NCBI GenBank assembly: GCA_030765045.1
Contig: CM060965.1
Coordinates: 25,937,435 to 26,001,434, forward strand
Direction of reading: 5' to 3'
DNA from: Tenodera sinensis
Taxonomy: Eukaryota; Arthropoda; Insecta; Mantodea; Mantidae
DNA: 64,000 bases
Below, in pieces: positions 40,725 to 52,899 of the stretch; the stretch's first letter is position 1; the number at the start of each line of letters is the position of its first letter. The translations under genes were made by a program, and so were the position numbers. Under the pieces are notes generated by a model that was given only the letters and a program-made list of their open reading frames with translations, searched no databases and was not told where the DNA came from.

Positions 40725-43330
40725 ATTGCCTTGTACACTAACCATTTAACTTGTATCCCCGGAATTTTGGAAACACAAGTTCTAATCTCCCTCATGGGCA
40801 TTTTACCCTATGCTAACACCACTCTCATTCGATTATGCCATTTTCCATTAATACGTAACTGTACCCCCAAGCACTCAATTTTTCTCTCTGTGGTTATTTC
40901 CAGTCCTCCCATACTCTATTTTTCTTCCCTTTTTAAAAACCAAAATCCTGGTCTTCTTATAGTTTAAGTCCCCAAATTTACAGAACCTCTTCAAAACATT
41001 TATGGCTCTTGATAATCCCCCAATTGATATAGACCCCAGCACCAGAACCACAAATAGAAGACCTGAAATTTCTCTATTATTTAATGTGGGTGAGTATACA
41101 TTCTCTTTACCCACTGTTTTCAGGATATCATCTATAAACAAATTAACTAGTACGGAGCTTAACTTACACCCCTGCCTAAGTCCTATCCTATTCACCCCCT
41201 CTTTATGCAAAATCTATTCTCCATACAAATTTTTTGAATTGCTTTAATCATCTTGGAACTCACTTCCTGATGAAGCTTCAACCAAAGGGCCTCTCTATGC
41301 ATTGCATAAAATTCTTTCTCCAGATCTACAAAAATCATATAAACTCTTCCCCTTTTTTGTGCCAGATATTTATCCATTATTGTCTTTATGACAACTTTGT
41401 TGTCAACCGTCCTCCTTTCCTTCCTAAAACCTGCTTGGAACTCTGAAATCCTAACCTCATGTTCAGCCCAATCTTGTAACCTTCTTGCCAGTATCCCAGT
41501 ATACATTTTCCCTAATATTCCTAACACACCTACCCCTCTTTAATTAGTGGATTATCAAACTCCCCTTTTCCTTTGTTAATTGGTACCACAATGCTCTTCT
41601 TTCATGATTCTGGCACCTTTCCTCCCTCAAAAATAGAGTTAAAATATTTTCCTCAGTACTTCCTTTCTATTCCTATCTTCATTCAAAACTGTCTACCGTT
41701 CCCCCGGTATCCCATCTATTCCTCAATGTCTTGTTACTTTTCAGATTCCTAACCACCTCCCATCTTTCCTGGTCTATAATTTCTGAATCAAGAACTTCCA
41801 CTGCCCTCATCTCTAGTCCAATCCTTATCGTACAATCTTCAATTCTATTACCACCCAAGAATCCCTTGAAATACTCACACCAAGTCTGAACCGCAATATT
41901 ATTCCTACTGGTCCTCCTTTTATACATTTTTCTTACAATTTCCCAAATTTTCTGATTGTCTTGCATACTTAATGCTTCCTTTAATCTATTATTAATCCTC
42001 TGTCCCCAATCCTCTCTCTTGAATCCTAATAAGCATATATACCCCCATCTATCTGAAAATTTGCTTTAGATTCCTGATCTCCTTGCTGTCTCCATCTTTT
42101 TAGTTCCTGCTCTACTCTCTTTCTTGCTATTATGCTTTCCTTGTCATACCACCCCTCCTTACCCTTCCACCTCTTATCCCTTACTTTCATTTCCTTCCCT
42201 GCAATTTTAACTGTAATAATAATTCTCTCCATTCTGTCTTGAACTTGTTTCCCTTCAAATTCCATTCCAAATTCTTGAATAATTGTTTCTCTCCCTTTCT
42301 CCACTTATATAATCCTACCTTTTTGCTACTACCCGACTTCTGAGCTATCTTCCCCTCACTACCCTTTTTAAACTTCAGCCAGAGTGGGAAGTGACTGCTT
42401 GTCAGCCCCATATTCATTATTTCAAACTCCACACACTTACTAAAGTAAGAACAAATTAGAAACTAAACTTCACTTATCTTAGTAATGTTGCAAGTTTTTC
42501 GTGCAAATTACTGACTCAAGTTTCGAGTTGACTCCAACTCATTCGAAAAACTTGCAACATTACTAAGATAAGTGAAGTTTTTAGTTTCTAATTTGTTCTT
42601 ACTTTAGAATCTTGTTGCTTCACTGTTAATAGCTTCATTTTCCTTAATCCACACACTTATCCTCTATATTCTGAACACAGCACATAATCAGCCATACTTT
42701 GCCCATTTTTATTTACATATGTAAAGTCTTCTTGAGGATCATTTCCTTTCATACTATTACACATTAACAAATTATTTTCCACACAAAATTCTATCAACTT
42801 GAGCTTCTCTTTATTACATATCTTATCTTTACCACTTCTCTTCACTATCTCCATCTTTTCTTCTAACTCCCCGTAATCTAGACTTTGGATTTGCTCTTCC
42901 CCACATCTAGTATTGTCATCCTAAATAATAATATCAAAATTCTGGTGTTCATTACTCAACTCCTCGATATCTTTACTCAACCTATCCAACAAGTTTTGAT
43001 TATAAAATTCTGAACCCCATGATGGATTATATAAAACTCCTATTCCTAATACATTTCCTTCTAGAAACCCTATTAACACTAGCCACATTACATAATTATC
43101 ACTCCTCTCCTACACCATTTTGACTCTTAAACCCTTTTCCTTCTTAATAAATACACCTAATCCACTCGATGCTCTACCTTTCACTGCCAATCAAATCCAC
43201 TTAACTCAATGTCCACCTTTTTCCATACCCATGTCTCTACCACTGCTATTATGCCCGCAAAACTTGCAAATTTGGCGATCTCTCCACTAATTTCCCCCAT
43301 AAACCCTCCACATTCCAGCACAGAATACCT
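40725..43330 (-). pseudogene. LINE (endonuclease plus RT), degenerate
   Basis: The minus strand from 43330: LCWNVEGLWGKL (endonuclease start), then 42854-42657 LKLIEFCVENNLLMCNSMKG with DFTYVNKNGQSMADYVL (endonuclease end), 41527-41192 ISEFQAGFRKERRTVDNKVV and RVYMIFVDLEKEFYAMHREA (RT motif A), 41210-40875 GLRQGCKLSSVLVNLFIDDI (motif B). Many frameshifts. It is interrupted by a fold-back insert at 42440-42648. The RT style (FVDLEKAFD, LRQGCxLSPxLFNLxIDD) fits a LINE group other than the Jockey/CR1-like element at 35340-37593. Confidence 0.82.
42440..42648 (+). repeat. Fold-back retro-insert family F, copy 2
   Basis: The 11-bp duplication CCACACACTTA (42429-42439, 42649-42659) brackets a 209-bp insert. 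Arms of about 60 bp (CTAAAGTAAGAACAAATTAG ... CAAGTTTTTCG; inverted from 42544 to 42606) enclose a 43-base centre. The right arm is followed by 42 bp of unpaired tail (AATCTTGTTGCTTCACTGTT ... CCTTAAT). It disrupts the LINE endonuclease region. Confidence 0.88.
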
Positions 43331-43339
43331 AGGCCTTAT

Positions 43340-43740
43340 CCTATACTGAACTTATTATACTTACTCTAAAAAACATAATTATCTCACTAGAAATAGGCAT
43401 AAACTGAGCACGGTTACACATAATACTTCACTATTCAGCAAAAGTGTAAGACACTGGAATTACCTTATATAATAAGTTACCCGATAATATTAAACTTACC
43501 ACCTCAGAAACTGCATTTATGCGCAAGGTGAAACATCTACTATTGCAACATTGGTTTTACTCAGTTGAAGAGTTTGTAAATACTTTTCCGTGAACCCCTT
43601 CTGGGTGTGTAATTTATTATACTTGTTAAAATGCTTAAGAAACGATGTTAATATTTTGTATATTTTGATATATCCAATATCATGTATTTGATCTAAGGAT
43701 GAATAAATGATCTTCCATATGCTAACCTTTCCTTTCAAAT
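43340..43740 (+). pseudogene. LINE 3' end (Jockey-like C-terminus)
   Basis: Reads YNKLPDNIKLTTSETAFMRK then VKHLLLQHWFYSVEEFVNTF, the NKLPxxIK ... FYSVEEF ending of Jockey-type ORF2, in two frames. It ends in a 3' UTR with GATGAATAAATGATC. It is oriented opposite to the adjacent LINE at 40725-43330. Confidence 0.75.
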
Positions 43741-46700
43741 CTAAAGGGATCGAATTTGGCTCTTACTTCTTGTAACCCTTTTACTGTCATTTTAAAAGAA
43801 AACAATACGTCTGCAGAAACAGCTTAGAAAGCAGGCAGTGGTACTACTTGGCAAAGCAATTGGGTGTATTGACCTTGGTTGTCAGAGTGCTGCATTCACC
43901 TGTTTTCTGTTTCCTAGAACTGCAGAATACTAGTAACTTCACATAAGTCAGTAATGCAAAACAAATGGATGATTTCTTGTGACTGCCAATATGAGACATT
44001 GTTTTCCTGAAGACATGATTGCATTTGAACAGTGTGCATACTCTGGCTCCCTGTGTATGTGCAATAATTAATGTAAACAACTCCTCAATTTCACATTCTT
44101 TTCAATAGTTTTGTCACCTAGTACCTCGAGCATCAACCTGATTGTTACTGTAATATACCATCACGTTCTGATGCACTATGCACAGTGCTGCAGTAAAGAA
44201 ATACGACACTTCAGTCCATAAAGTCGGTCAGTCCATATTAGTAGTGTGCATATACAAGAACCAATGGAAAGTGCACCAAGAAAATCATCATGAAAAGTTA
44301 ACCAGTTGCAAAGCATGCATTTACATACATGTGCTACAGTTTTGCAAAAAAGAAAAGAAAAAGGTCTCATCACTCATTGAAGGATGCTGTAAAAGGGATA
44401 GCAATAGCAACAGAGAAGGCCTAAGGAACAGTACATAGTATAACAATAACTAAGAAATTCAAGCTCACAGGAGAAATATTTTCAGCTGCCCACATCCAAA
44501 AACATGAACATGACACTTTTGCAAAATGGATCAGGCACAGAACATTCTGGAGTTTCATGAGTGAAATTAAAAATTTACATTACACAAACTCCTGAATGCT
44601 GTCAACAAAAGATACCATTTGGGTAGAGGGGGGGATCTGAAGAATACTGAAAGGTGTGGCACACACGTGGTTCATCTTAGGTATCATTGCTGCTTACCAA
44701 GTGGGGGCCTGCGTTCGATTACTGTCATGGGAATTTTATCCCACTGGTAGACCTGCTCTGGAGTGACTCAGCTTCATTAACTCCCTGAGGGGCCAACTGA
44801 TGAGCTACTTGATTAAAAAGTAGCAGCCCCTGGTCAAGAAGACCACATAACCAGCCAGGAAGGATCAGGGTGCTGACCACATCCCACCACCAGTACTGCA
44901 CCCAGCTCATGACACCTATGGTGGGCAGAGGTGGGAGACACAGCAGTTGGGCAGTAAGCCTTGGCCCAAATAAGCTGTTGTGCCATTGGATTATGGGATA
45001 CACATTCAAGAAATACAATAACGTTTGACACGATAGTTGTGTGCCAGTAGAACCTGAATGCACAAGGTTATCAGGACAATGAACGAGCCTCAATTTTCAG
45101 GCATGTGCAGTGAATGCAATCAGTAGTCCTGGTAACATCTACCTCGCCAGCCATCTGTTTATGCTATTCTGAACTCTCTGTGTATGAATTAGGTTCTATG
45201 TGTTTCTGCAATTAAACTTGGATGGTATGTGTGTGTTTAGTGTGTTTATTGAAAGTTGTCTTTTTGCATTCTAATAGACTAAAATGCCTCCAATTTCATG
45301 AAAACTTGGCACTAAAACTTTGCATAGTCAAAGAGAAATTGTGAGTCCATGAATTTATAAAGCATGAAGCAACCTCTGGTGTGTCATTGATTCCATTGAC
45401 GAAAGTGTAAGAGAAACAATGTGAAAAACAAAACACTTCCTTTGGAACCCTTGGAAAATGCATTGTGCATTTAAGCATCTATCTCACAGATGTAACCAAT
45501 TTTGGTGTGTTATTCAATGTATTACTTATCTTTACATTATTGAGAAAAGGTTACCCACCATCAATAAATAGCTATTTAACATTAGGGATGCCATAATTTT
45601 GAAAACAAAATTGAGATACAAGTGATTAGATTAGATTGCGTTCAGCGAGTTCACTAGTAGCCATGGAGACTGGTGAACATTGAACATGTTAATTGTGATG
45701 TACAAAACATTGTCAATAAATATACAGAATGAGCACATAAAAACAACAAAAAAGAAACAAACAATTAACAGCAAAGGGGATAATGGAAACACAATCAAAG
45801 CTTACCTGAAATTTGTCAGATAAGAATTGAATTTTGTGTTAAATTTACACTAGGCATTTACAGCATATTCTACTGTTTAGTTGTAATATAATAATAATAA
45901 TTCCTTGAGAGATCACTTACAGAGTTACATAAGCTTTCACAGGATGATTTGTCATTTAGATTACCTTATACAGAATAAATGTGTAGTGATAGAAACAAGA
46001 AAGAACACAAAAATATTGCAGTAAAGATCCGACATCTGAACAATTACACAATTCAGGGAAGAAGGTAAGCCCATAATATGACACCTATACCCATAGTATA
46101 GGTATTTGTGTGATGGAGTTTGAGCTTATATGTATAAATGATGATCAAGCAAATTAAAAACAGTGACAACAAAACAGTCATCTAGTGGTGGTGTGTATGA
46201 TGTGTCGATGAAGTTCCGTATCTTCCAAAAGGTAGCCGCCAACAGCAAAACTGACATAAGGTATACTCTCTTCAGGGCACTAGGACAGTAGGTCACTGCC
46301 ACAGAACATCTGTCCCTACTGTACTCCTTTCATTAGGTATATGGCCAGTTGATTACCTATTAGATTAGGAGGAGCAAGATACTGGCTTAGAAAGGCAAAT
46401 AGGAAACAAGTAAAAAACATCATAGGAACATTATGTAAACTTAATCAAGAAATAAACTTAAAATTAAGGATAATGTAGCGTATTGACCAAAGCACTTTAA
46501 ATATATTTTCCCACACTTTTAACACAATATTGCACTGTTTTATAGCACAAGTATTAAGAATACATCTTCAGGAATAATAACTGACACACATAATATTTAA
46601 CGTATTTCTATCAATGTAAACTGTACTTTATTGAGGCAAGGTGCAGAAAGTGAAGCAGTTGAATGAAGTTATCTACATGCGCTTCACCCAAGGCATCTTG

Positions 46701-47604
46701 GGAGCTTTCCTCTCTGCCACAGGGGCTCTAATGACTTAGCTGTCGACGGGCCCTTAAACCCTAATCACTCACTCTCTGCCACATCCCTTCCCTCTCCTGT
46801 CCAGAGGTTGCCAACATCAGCACTCAACAAAGAAGCATGCACACTATTTCCTGCATATGTTCCTGCATTTCATGTTGGCAATTCCACTTTCCCCACCTTC
46901 CCCTACCTCGCTTATGTCCCTTCTCCATGCCATCACTATAGGTCGTCTGCTTTCTAATGAGATTTGAACAAAGGTTAATTGCATGTTTTTAAAAGTTTCA
47001 GAAGGCAAAATAATGATCTTAACACAATAATATACTGATGTTATTTATCAAGGTGCCCAAATTCCCTAACATATTTGTGACGAAAATTGGGTTTTGGTTA
47101 ATACACTACATAATCCAAAATTGAAGAATGGCAAAACAAATGGGATAATATGATACAAGGAAGAACACATGAGGAGCGATTATTTTATCTGCGACCACAT
47201 GGCTGATCTTTCTTGTACTTCCTTCTCCCTGTGTGCTATTTGTGGAAACTATGGTACTGGGAGCAGTGATGGTCAGAGAGCAAACAGGTGGTGAGAAAGC
47301 AACACGGTTGGAGGGGAGGTTGGAAATAGCATTTGAGTGATAGGATCCAGCAAATACACAATTGTTCTTATTTCCTTTCCCACAACAATCAGAGAAATAA
47401 CATGCTTAGCTTCAGAGCCAGTTCTTAACACTGAAACACAAGTTGGCTCTACAGGAGCCATGCAGTTCCTGGAGCCAAAACAAATGAATCTTCAAATTTG
47501 CGCAGTGTTGGTCATCATGAGCTATAATTTCCATTGATATTCAGATTGTATCCCACCCTTTGTTTTGATACAGCTCTGCAACATTTGTTAATGATCATAC
47601 TAAC
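43741..47604. other. Spt6 intron 2, mostly unassigned
   Basis: No exon recognised. About 44660-45000 is GC-richer, with GCCTGCGTTCGATTAC (B-box-like), and may be an old SINE. Near 46720-46770 CTAATGACTTAGCTGTCGAC and GGCCCTTAAACCCTAATC resemble tails of insect short retroposons. Both are weak. Confidence 0.35.
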
Positions 47605-47680
47605 CTTCTTCCTCTTCATCACTATCCATGGTCTTCATTCGCTTAGAAGGCCTTTTTCCATACCCTTCGACTTCTTCATC
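47605..47680 (-). CDS. Spt6: Spt6 coding exon 2 (acidic N-terminus)
   Basis: Encodes DEEVEGYGKRPSKRMKTMDS followed by DEEEE. The acceptor is ACACAG before 47680 and the donor GTTAGT after 47605. It enters in phase 0 and leaves one base that completes Asp in exon 3. It mixes a short basic patch (KRPSKRMK) with acidic runs, as in the disordered Spt6 N-terminus of other animals. Sequence conservation here is low in the family, so the assignment relies on position and phase. Confidence 0.85.
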
Positions 47681-47890
47681 CTGTGTGTAAACATTCAAGG
47701 TTAGTTACCAAGAAGTAAAAACACAAACTCAATTATTTAAGCTCAAAGTGTTAACTCTTCACCTCTGTAGCTTCTACCTTACATTCAATAGAAATTTACT
47801 TATTTATCGCTATATAACCAACATCATCCATATAATAAACAATAACATCTACATTTCATACCCTAAACGTGTGGTATACAGTATACTCAC

Positions 47891-47929
47891 CTCACTTTCC
47901 TCAGCCTCAGAATCCAAATAATCTGCCAT
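47891..47929 (-). CDS. Spt6: Spt6 coding exon 1 (start codon)
   Basis: Thirteen codons, MADYLDSEAEESE, the typical beginning of animal Spt6 (M-A/S-D/E-F/Y-x-D/E-SEAEESE). The start is the ATG at 47929-47927. The donor is GTGAGTAT directly after 47891, in phase 0. On the minus strand a good acceptor (pyrimidine-rich run then TTTCAG) sits just upstream at 47971-47972, so part of the 5' UTR is probably in a separate upstream exon; I could not place that exon or the transcription start. Confidence 0.9.
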
Positions 47930-48534
47930 GTTTCTGGTTTGGAGACTGGATTTATAGGTTCTTCAGAATTCTGAAACATAAATAATTAGGATATTCCACA
48001 TTAGTATTAAATGACCTTCTCGCATCGTAATTCTTTTTTCACAAATGTTAGCAGGAACTCCTTACACTGCCTTTACGAAGGTTGATATTTTCGTTTGGCA
48101 ATTATTTACAGCGTTCCAAAGTTTTTTTCTGGAACTTTATCCTAGTTGCTAAACTTCAATCAAATTTTCAACGACCATTAGGTTAAGATTCTGATAATAT
48201 ATACTAAATAAGAAAATAAAGATTACTGTCAATTATTTCAATATGGAGGAGAACTGCTGCAAGGACTTGACAGAAGTACCATACTGACAACTTTAAACAT
48301 GGCGATTTATTAATGGTTACCAACATCGTCATCGTCAATATGTGATCCGCAAGTATTTCTAGCGGCACATTCAAACTGATGTTTGAACCGAAACGCACTG
48401 GCGGCTATCCAAGTTAAATTGAAACAGGATTCGAGTCATATGATTCGAACTAATGCACTGTTTGGTTTCGCGGTATATACCAAAAACAATTATGCATGTT
48501 TCCAAAATATAAAATTTTGGTTAGGCTTTTCTGT

Positions 48535-48790
48535 TTTTTTTTCTTTTTTTGTATTAACGTCCTCCAACGTAATGTCATATCGGACGATGAATGAATGAAA
48601 TGAGTGAAATGATGCTCAAAAAAGCCCGAGGTCCTTAGAGCTTTCAGTTGCCTTACATTTGTCTACACAGGATAAGAGAAAACTTCGGAAAAAACTTCAT
48701 CCAGATAACTTAACCTAAGCAACATTCGAACTTGAATCTCTTGGACATGAGGAAGACCCACCACCACCACCACACTACAGAGATGAGCAT
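48535..48790 (-). repeat. tRNA-derived SINE family B, copy 2 (head decayed)
   Basis: Shares CGTCCTCCAACGTAATGTCA, GATGAATGAATGAAAT and AGCCCGAGGTCC with 31144-31357. The tRNA-like head region holds a CCACCACCACCACCAC expansion. A poly-A-like tail (T-run on the plus strand) lies at 48530-48545. Confidence 0.7.
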
Positions 48791-50917
48791 TTGTTAGTTT
48801 TGTTACACAGATGCGTAGACACATAGGGTTATCCTGTAGAATAATGGTCTCAGTCCATGTGTTGCACGGCCTAGCTTCCACAGGTAAAGAACTAAAAAAA
48901 AGTTAATTTCAATTAATCATTAACCTCATTTTTGTACCATGTTTCCACACTTCTATTGAAAATCATTGTGTGACTCTCAGTTTCTTTTTGAGAGAATAGT
49001 CCATATGAATACAATGAAACAATAATTAATGCTTTTCCTTCAGGAATTGGAAGCATTTACTTCAGAATTTATGATTAAGTGAGAAAAAATATCTGGTTTA
49101 GAATTAGAAAATCCCAGTAAACAGAGTGAACATATTAGGTACAACTTAATATGTGAAGAGTAGACACTATCTTTGCAGGCTGCAGTCATTCCTCAGCTAG
49201 CAATACTCCTATAAAGGTATAAAACAAAAAGTGCTACAGACCATATCACTCTTCTTTTGGGGAACATTACAGCAATTATAACTTTTTACTGGTTCAGCAA
49301 AGACAGTGATAAGTGGACTGCTCCTTTTTTGGCCATACACAGCTTAGCCTGCAAAAGAGAGCATGAGGTGGATCTATGCACTATTCATGTATGTGTGTAA
49401 AACAATAGGAAAAGAAAAAGTTAAAATAGCCTGGGACAGCAGAAGAACAGGATTTCAATCAACTACTGTTTTTGACCGTCATTAATTCCTAGATAATTTA
49501 TGTAAGAAAGCTGAAGCTTTAGAAAGTTCACTCCTTTTACAAGTAACTACCATTTTCCTATTCTAAACTCTTACATATCAACAGCATTGATTTATCCTTT
49601 TCAAGTTATTCCAAAGGATAAAATCACCCATAAATTTTAAATTGGCACTGGTCAGTTACTACATATAAATATCTGTAATGTTTTAAAGTATACTTCAATG
49701 ATTCACTTGCAAATACTGTAAGAACCTTTGAGCAGAAAGGTCAAAGCTGTTTGCAACACTTATCATTGTTCAGAACGACACAGCCATGCACAACAGCACC
49801 AGTCACTGCATCATCACCAACATCCTCAACTGGAGTAGCTACACGGGATGCCATTCATTATCTCCATGCAGAGCTTCTGAACTTCTAGTGCCCTTTAACT
49901 GGCTTGGAAGAGATCACTTCATCCATCGTCAACAAACTCCAGGACTGCAAGTGGTGCTCAACACCAACAGGAGAGCACCACCGCTGTCAGTGCGTTGACA
50001 GCATCATTACCCACCTGCTCCCACCAGGAGCCCAGTCGGCACCATCAGCAGCAGACCATCGAAATGCCTCCGGAGCACCAGAGCTTCAACAAAGGATGAC
50101 AAAGGCACAAAACCTAATTCTCCTTTACCTTTTCTTACCTATCATCACCTTTGAACATTCTAGTGCTTTAGTCAAGGCATTTTATCATGGCTGCAACCTA
50201 GGGTCTTACCTTTCACCTGCTCCCACCCACTGGGCGGCAGCCAAGCAACTATATGCAGATTAATACAGGTGCTATTATTAAGACGTATTAAGTAATATTA
50301 AGTGTTTGTGGCATTCCCATTCCAGTTGGGATTTAAGTGATGGGAACTGACTGTTTCAAATGCAGCCTGGCTGTCTGAATTTAAGAATATATAACCCTAT
50401 AATTGTTTTTTCCCAGCACTGGTATACGCTTTCACATATGACAGATCTCTGCCTGAATGACAGTGGCAATCTTCCTAAGCTTATGTAATGCACTTATTCA
50501 TTAATTTACTGTGAAACATGCCCTAAGTAAATGCTCAGTGGAGTGTATATGCTACAAATGTGCAACTCTGGAGAAGGCGTTTGTCACCAATCCTAACATA
50601 TTCTTTACTTTTTTATTCAAAATAGCAATTATTTCAGTAGAAAAAGTTTATCATATGCCAGGCTAAGTTTTACTTGCAAGAAGACATCACAGAGATGACA
50701 AACTCCTTTTTCTAGCACCCTATCAAGTCAAATTTATACTCCTAACATTACAATATAGATTTCACAGACATGCTTTCCGCATCATCAGCTATAATCAAAT
50801 GATGGAAATTTGGGTTCTGTTCTTCCAACTACTTTGCTTGGCAGTACTGATGAACTTCTAGAGAATGTTCTTGGGAAGCAATTTCAAAATTCATTAAGTT
50901 TGCTTCATGTTTTTAAG
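48791..50917. other. Intergenic stretch upstream of Spt6, unassigned
   Basis: A GC-richer patch at 49780-50250 has an open frame of 119 codons without any motif I recognise. Otherwise AT-rich. Confidence 0.4.
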
Positions 50918-51124
50918 TCGGTCTGGGTGGCTCAGTTAGACGCTGGCCTACTGATCCCAAGGTCTGGGTTCAAATCCAACCTAGACCAAGGTTTTTAAAT
51001 GTGTTTAAAAACAACAGCTCCATGTCAGTAGATTTACTGGCATGTAAAATAATTCCTGGAGGATGAAATTTCAGCACACCAATGACATTGATATGATCCT
51101 GGCAATTGACAAAATATTTTTTTT
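50918..51124 (+). repeat. tRNA-derived SINE family C, copy 2
   Basis: The 14-bp target duplication TTCATGTTTTTAAG (50904-50917, 51125-51138) is exact. Head GTGGCTCAGTTAGACGCTGG ... GGGTTCAAATCC, body ACAGCTCCATGTCAGTAGAT, ending GGCAATTGACAAAATA and a T run. Confidence 0.92.
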
Positions 51125-51129
51125 TTCAT

Positions 51130-51600
51130 GTTTTTAAGATAGATACTGTTTATGTAGTTCCAAAAGTGTGCTGATTTTGTACTTTTTTATGCTTAGTATG
51201 CCTGAAGTGTTCTTGTTTCTTTTTGCTTTACCTATATAGACTTTATACCAGTCTTCACAGTTAATTTTGTAATATTTTGGACTTTTTGGATGATGTGCAC
51301 TTTCCAAATTACTCAATTTTAATGACTATTTATTAAGACTTCTTATATGAGGCCACATGTACTTGCTGAATATCAACAGAACTTTTTGGTAGCTTAAGGT
51401 TGGTATGAGAATCATGAATCCTGTTTCCTTTGTGCATGGATAAGTTGTGTTGTAGCTGTTTTCAAAATTTGTTCATATTTTTTCTTATATCTACTTTGCT
51501 TAAAGGAATATTTAATGCTGTATTTCATTGCATAATTGTCACCATTGCATAATGGTCGCATCTTAACTTGTAGACAAGCAATTAGGAACTTAAGCATTTC
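51130..51600 (-). pseudogene. Penelope-like element fragment
   Basis: The minus strand reads KYSFKQSRYKKKYEQILKTA (51597-51412) and further down YYKINCEDWYKVYIGKAKRN then KKYKISTLLELH, the GIY-YIG domain with YK-I in place of GIY. Frameshifts between the parts. Confidence 0.65.
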
Positions 51601-51654
51601 ACTGCATAATTGTCACATTAATATTCCAGTTGTTCACTGAGAAATATTGAAAAA

Positions 51655-51863
51655 ATCTTATGTGCTGCACTCACATGACTTTCTCTACTCTTGTACTAAT
51701 CATTCTTACAAACTCTTATTGCTATATCTTCTTCCTGTTAGTTGAGATAAACGTTATTTTATTGTGTGTTCCCTTATAGGTGCAAGGGGAATATGGGAAT
51801 ACAGTAGGCTTTGAGCAACAGTTAAATCTTTCAAAGCTTTGAGATTCTGCTCTCTTTGTATGG

Positions 51864-51903
<40 letters not shown>

Positions 51904-52490
51904 GGAATAACAGTGCTCCATTTGACGAAAGTTTTAAGTATTCCAAAGCTCACACAAATAACAAGGAATAGCTCTGAAATGGTTCACTCTACAAACAAAA
52001 AATTGGACATAAATTGTGTTTTAGCAAGATCTACATTTTTTGTATAGTAAGATTTGGTCTATCTCTTACGGTTTACCAGTTATGTAAAAGTCATCCAGAG
52101 TAAACAGGATTATATAGGCTATAGCCAGAAAATTCACAATACACATTTCATTTGTCATACAAAACATCTCACACATATGGCATTTTAATCAAAATCATTT
52201 AGAGCAATTTTTGAAAAATTTTACATGTAAAAGGTAGTTTAGGGTGGAGGAATTTTTTTCAAAATATTGCACCCTTAAAAGATATTAAACTTAAATACAA
52301 ATTTTGATTTTCAACCAACTTTTCGTTTTTGAGTTATGCTACCCACAGACTAACAGACACACACTATATTGACCCTTTTCTAAAAATGTTTTTTTTTATT
52401 CAGGGGGCCTCAAAACATATATTTCTGGTGAACTCTCGACATCAAATTTTTGGGTGGAGTATAATACCTCCTCTACTTACTATACATGGT
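51655..52490 (+). mobile_element. Helitron internal fragment
   Basis: Colinear with 55885-56700 of the Helitron at 55594-57389 (ATGTGCTGCACTCACATGAC, GTAGGCTTTGAGC, TTTGGTCTATCTCTTACGG, AAAACATATATTTCTGGTG). It holds an AT microsatellite at 51868-51898. Termini are absent. Confidence 0.75.
51868..51898. repeat. (AT)n microsatellite
   Basis: About 15 AT units after GGCTAAT, within the Helitron fragment. Confidence 0.9.
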
Positions 52491-52899
52491 AGTGAAAGTA
52501 CTAATGTGCCGCCATTGCAACCCTAAGTAACATCAATTCTGTTAGTCACGAGACAGGATTTTAGGTAGTTTTGCAGCATGTTCCAGTACTCAGTGCTGAG
52601 GCACCTTCCTATTCCTAAAGTCATTGATGTATCATTGAACGTACATCGATGGAATCAGCTTGTCAGGATGTGGCTAAATGATTTGATTGGTTCAAGCACC
52701 TAAAGCATTGGAATTAGCAGAGTGGTAAGTGGATGGAGTGGCAACAGGTGTAAACTGTTTTTCACATGGTTAGCATGTGCCAAGTCAATTACCATCTTAT
52801 TCTTCAGTTGTGTAAAACTGTTTGTTTTTAGTTATTCTAAAGAGTGCTTATTTTGTGAAACACCAGTATGGGAAGCACAGAAATTATGTGACTGCTTTA

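Larger units (their letters stand above)
2224..47929 (-). other. Spt6: Spt6 gene, 5' part (eight coding exons)
   Basis: This span covers the start codon through coding exon 8 of Spt6; the remaining two thirds or more of the gene lies left of base 1. Spt6 is a nuclear elongation factor and histone chaperone that travels with RNA polymerase II and binds Spn1/Iws1. The eight exons have GT donors and AG acceptors, their phases match at all seven junctions, and together they give 969 nt (323 codons) with no stop. Introns are 210, about 7,200, about 11,440, about 20,940, 176, about 4,680 and 94 bp. Intron 8 starts at 2223 and runs off the window. The long introns hold nearly all the mobile elements listed here. 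Identity rests on a colinear match to the insect Spt6 N-terminus as I know the family. Confidence 0.93.

Noticed and set aside
49786..50263. Overlapping frames of 70 and 119 codons in a GC-richer patch
   Set aside because: No recognisable domain or exon structure, and the two frames compete. Left as unassigned sequence.
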